Part shown: in pieces, positions 62,827 to 64,000 of the stretch
Numbering within the stretch: position 1 is the stretch's first letter
How the letters are laid out: each line of letters opens with the position of its first letter
NCBI RefSeq assembly: GCF_025995175.1
Contig: NZ_BAPV01000001.1
Location: forward strand, 62,001-126,000
Direction of reading: 5' to 3'
DNA length: 64,000 nucleotides
From: Asaia krungthepensis NRIC 0535
Lineage (GTDB): Bacteria > Pseudomonadota > Alphaproteobacteria > Acetobacterales > Acetobacteraceae
The notes under the pieces: model-generated
The model's database searches: none
The model's input: only the letters and a program-made list of their open reading frames with translations
What the model was told of the DNA's origin: nothing
Made by a program: the position numbers and the translations under genes

Positions 62827-64000
62827 GTGACCCGTAACGCCCCGCTCAATACGTCGCCCAATACATCGCTATGGCCCGCGCATGAAGACGACCAGTTCGT
62901 CTCGCGCCATAACGGCCCGCGTCCCGGCGAAGTCGTTTCCATGCTCAAGACGCTCGGTGTACCGAGCATCGATGCGCTGATCGAGCAGACCGTGCCTTCT
63001 GCCATTCTGGACCGCAAGGCCTCTGGCGTCGGTCCTGCGCTGACCGAGAGCGAGGCACTGGCGCGGCTGAAGCAGATCGCAAGCCGCAATGTGGTCATGC
63101 AGTCCATGATCGGGCAGGGCTATCACGGCACGATCCTGCCTCCCGTGATCCAGCGTAACATCCTCGAGAACCCGGCCTGGTACACGGCCTATACGCCGTA
63201 TCAGCCTGAAATCAGCCAGGGTCGCCTCGAAGCGCTGCTGAATTTCCAGACGCTGGTCTGTGATCTGACCGGGCTCGATATCGCCAATGCGTCGCTTCTG
63301 GACGAGGCCACGGCCTGCGCCGAAGCCATGGCGCTCGCCCAGCGCAACGCCAAGACCAAGAGCACGGTATTCTTCGTCGATTCCGACACGCATCCCCAGA
63401 CCCTTGCGGTGCTGCGGACACGTGCCGAGCCTCTGGGCTGGACCATTCAGCTCGGTAATCCCGAAACCGATCTCGATCCTGAAGCCGTTTTCGGTGCGCT
63501 GCTTTCCTATCCGGGCAGTTCGGGTGCGGTGCGCGATTTTCGTGGGGTGATTGCGTCCCTGCATGAAAAGGGCGCGATTGCAGCCCTTACCTGCGACCCG
63601 CTGGCTCTCGTCATGCTTGAAGCGCCTGGCAAGCTGGGGGCAGATATCGCCATCGGCTCCATGCAGCGTTTTGGCGTGCCCATGGGCTTTGGTGGTCCCC
63701 ATGCCGGGTTCATGGCCGTGCGTGATGCCTATAAGCGCACCATGCCGGGCCGTCTGGTTGGTGTGTCGCGTGACAGCCGTGGGGCTTCGGCCTATCGCCT
63801 CGCGCTCCAGACTCGCGAGCAGCATATTCGTCGCGAGAAGGCGACCTCAAACATCTGCACGGCACAGGTGCTTCTGGCAGTCATCGCCTCGATGTATGCG
63901 GTCTATCACGGCCCGGAAGGTCTCCGCGCCATCGCCCATCGCGTGAACCGTCTTGCATCCATTCTGGCCGAAGGTCTGCGCGAACTGGCCGTCAAGGTCG
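62827..64000 (+). CDS. gcvP: Glycine dehydrogenase (decarboxylating), P protein, 3' truncated
   Basis: The first 391 codons of the PLP enzyme that decarboxylates glycine; it runs off the right window edge. The N-terminal [21 protein letters not shown] corresponds to the usual F.RRHIGP segment. It is followed by [52 protein letters not shown]-type [12 protein letters not shown] and the loop [24 protein letters not shown] 62827 has GAGGA 11 nt upstream and is the only start before the conserved region. The layout suggests the single-chain P protein (about 960 residues when whole). Confidence 0.95.
   Translation, partial: MTRNAPLNTSPNTSLWPAHEDDQFVSRHNGPRPGEVVSMLKTLGVPSIDALIEQTVPSAILDRKASGVGPALTESEALARLKQIASRNVVMQSMIGQGYHGTILPPVIQRNILENPAWYTAYTPYQPEISQGRLEALLNFQTLVCDLTGLDIANASLLDEATACAEAMALAQRNAKTKSTVFFVDSDTHPQTLAVLRTRAEPLGWTIQLGNPETDLDPEAVFGALLSYPGSSGAVRDFRGVIASLHEKGAIAALTCDPLALVMLEAPGKLGADIAIGSMQRFGVPMGFGGPHAGFMAVRDAYKRTMPGRLVGVSRDSRGASAYRLALQTREQHIRREKATSNICTAQVLLAVIASMYAVYHGPEGLRAIAHRVNRLASILAEGLRELAVKV

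Overview
The window is about 64 kb of GC-rich (around 60%) alphaproteobacterial chromosome, most likely from an acetic acid bacterium (Acetobacteraceae; an Asaia-like genus is plausible but not proven). The reasons are a membrane-bound PQQ sugar/polyol dehydrogenase with five N-terminal membrane helices, a hopanoid transporter HpnN, an OprB-type porin, a glnK-amtB pair, and a permease-free regulatory PTS (HprK, RapZ, EIIA-Man, HPr, EI). No phage, insertion sequence or CRISPR array is visible. Genes are densely packed with many 1-8 nt stop/start overlaps.

Layout. 0-3 kb: end of a ribose-type ABC importer (ATPase plus two permeases). 3-9.4 kb: a minus-strand TonB receptor / MFS / M20 amidohydrolase operon with a divergent LysR regulator. 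9.8-12.4 kb: PQQ dehydrogenase behind an 18-bp perfect palindrome. 12.9-17.2 kb: two-domain glycosyltransferase and RTX-like surface protein. 17.9-25.5 kb: nadE, small membrane protein, Gly-rich secreted protein, DciA-like protein, mutY, unknown protein, photolyase, entericidin-like lipoprotein. 25.7-29.5 kb: FMN riboswitch and the riboflavin operon ribD-ribE-ribBA-ribH. 29.6-34.6 kb: hpnN, oprB-like porin, AIM24-family gene. 34.7-37.5 kb: ubiH-like, cysE and a HEATH-motif metallopeptidase. 37.7-39.9 kb: glnK-amtB plus a secreted Cys-containing protein. 40.3-43.8 kb: glycosyltransferase-like gene, transaldolase-like aldolase, fructokinase. 43.7-49.6 kb: an amber-interrupted GIY-YIG/DUF4357 gene, nucleoside hydrolase-like protein, tRNA-Tyr, rlmB, alcohol-dehydrogenase-like gene, DUF3597. 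49.7-54.3 kb: the regulatory PTS and a RidA protein. 54.4-60.4 kb: M61 peptidase and a PutA homologue. 60.6-64 kb: a small monooxygenase-like protein, then a tandem glycine riboswitch driving gcvT-gcvH-gcvP (gcvP runs off the window).

The most striking observation is the PutA homologue. It aligns colinearly with proline utilization A, but key catalytic residues in both the proline dehydrogenase and the aldehyde dehydrogenase domains are substituted (Cys to Ser and Glu to Asp in the latter), so it may be a pseudoenzyme or have a new activity. Other points of interest are a single in-frame amber codon splitting a GIY-YIG nuclease from its DUF4357 domain, a PQQ dehydrogenase lacking the substrate-site His of glucose dehydrogenases, a nucleoside-hydrolase homologue with an incomplete metal-binding motif, and hprK and ridA whose divergent start codons overlap.
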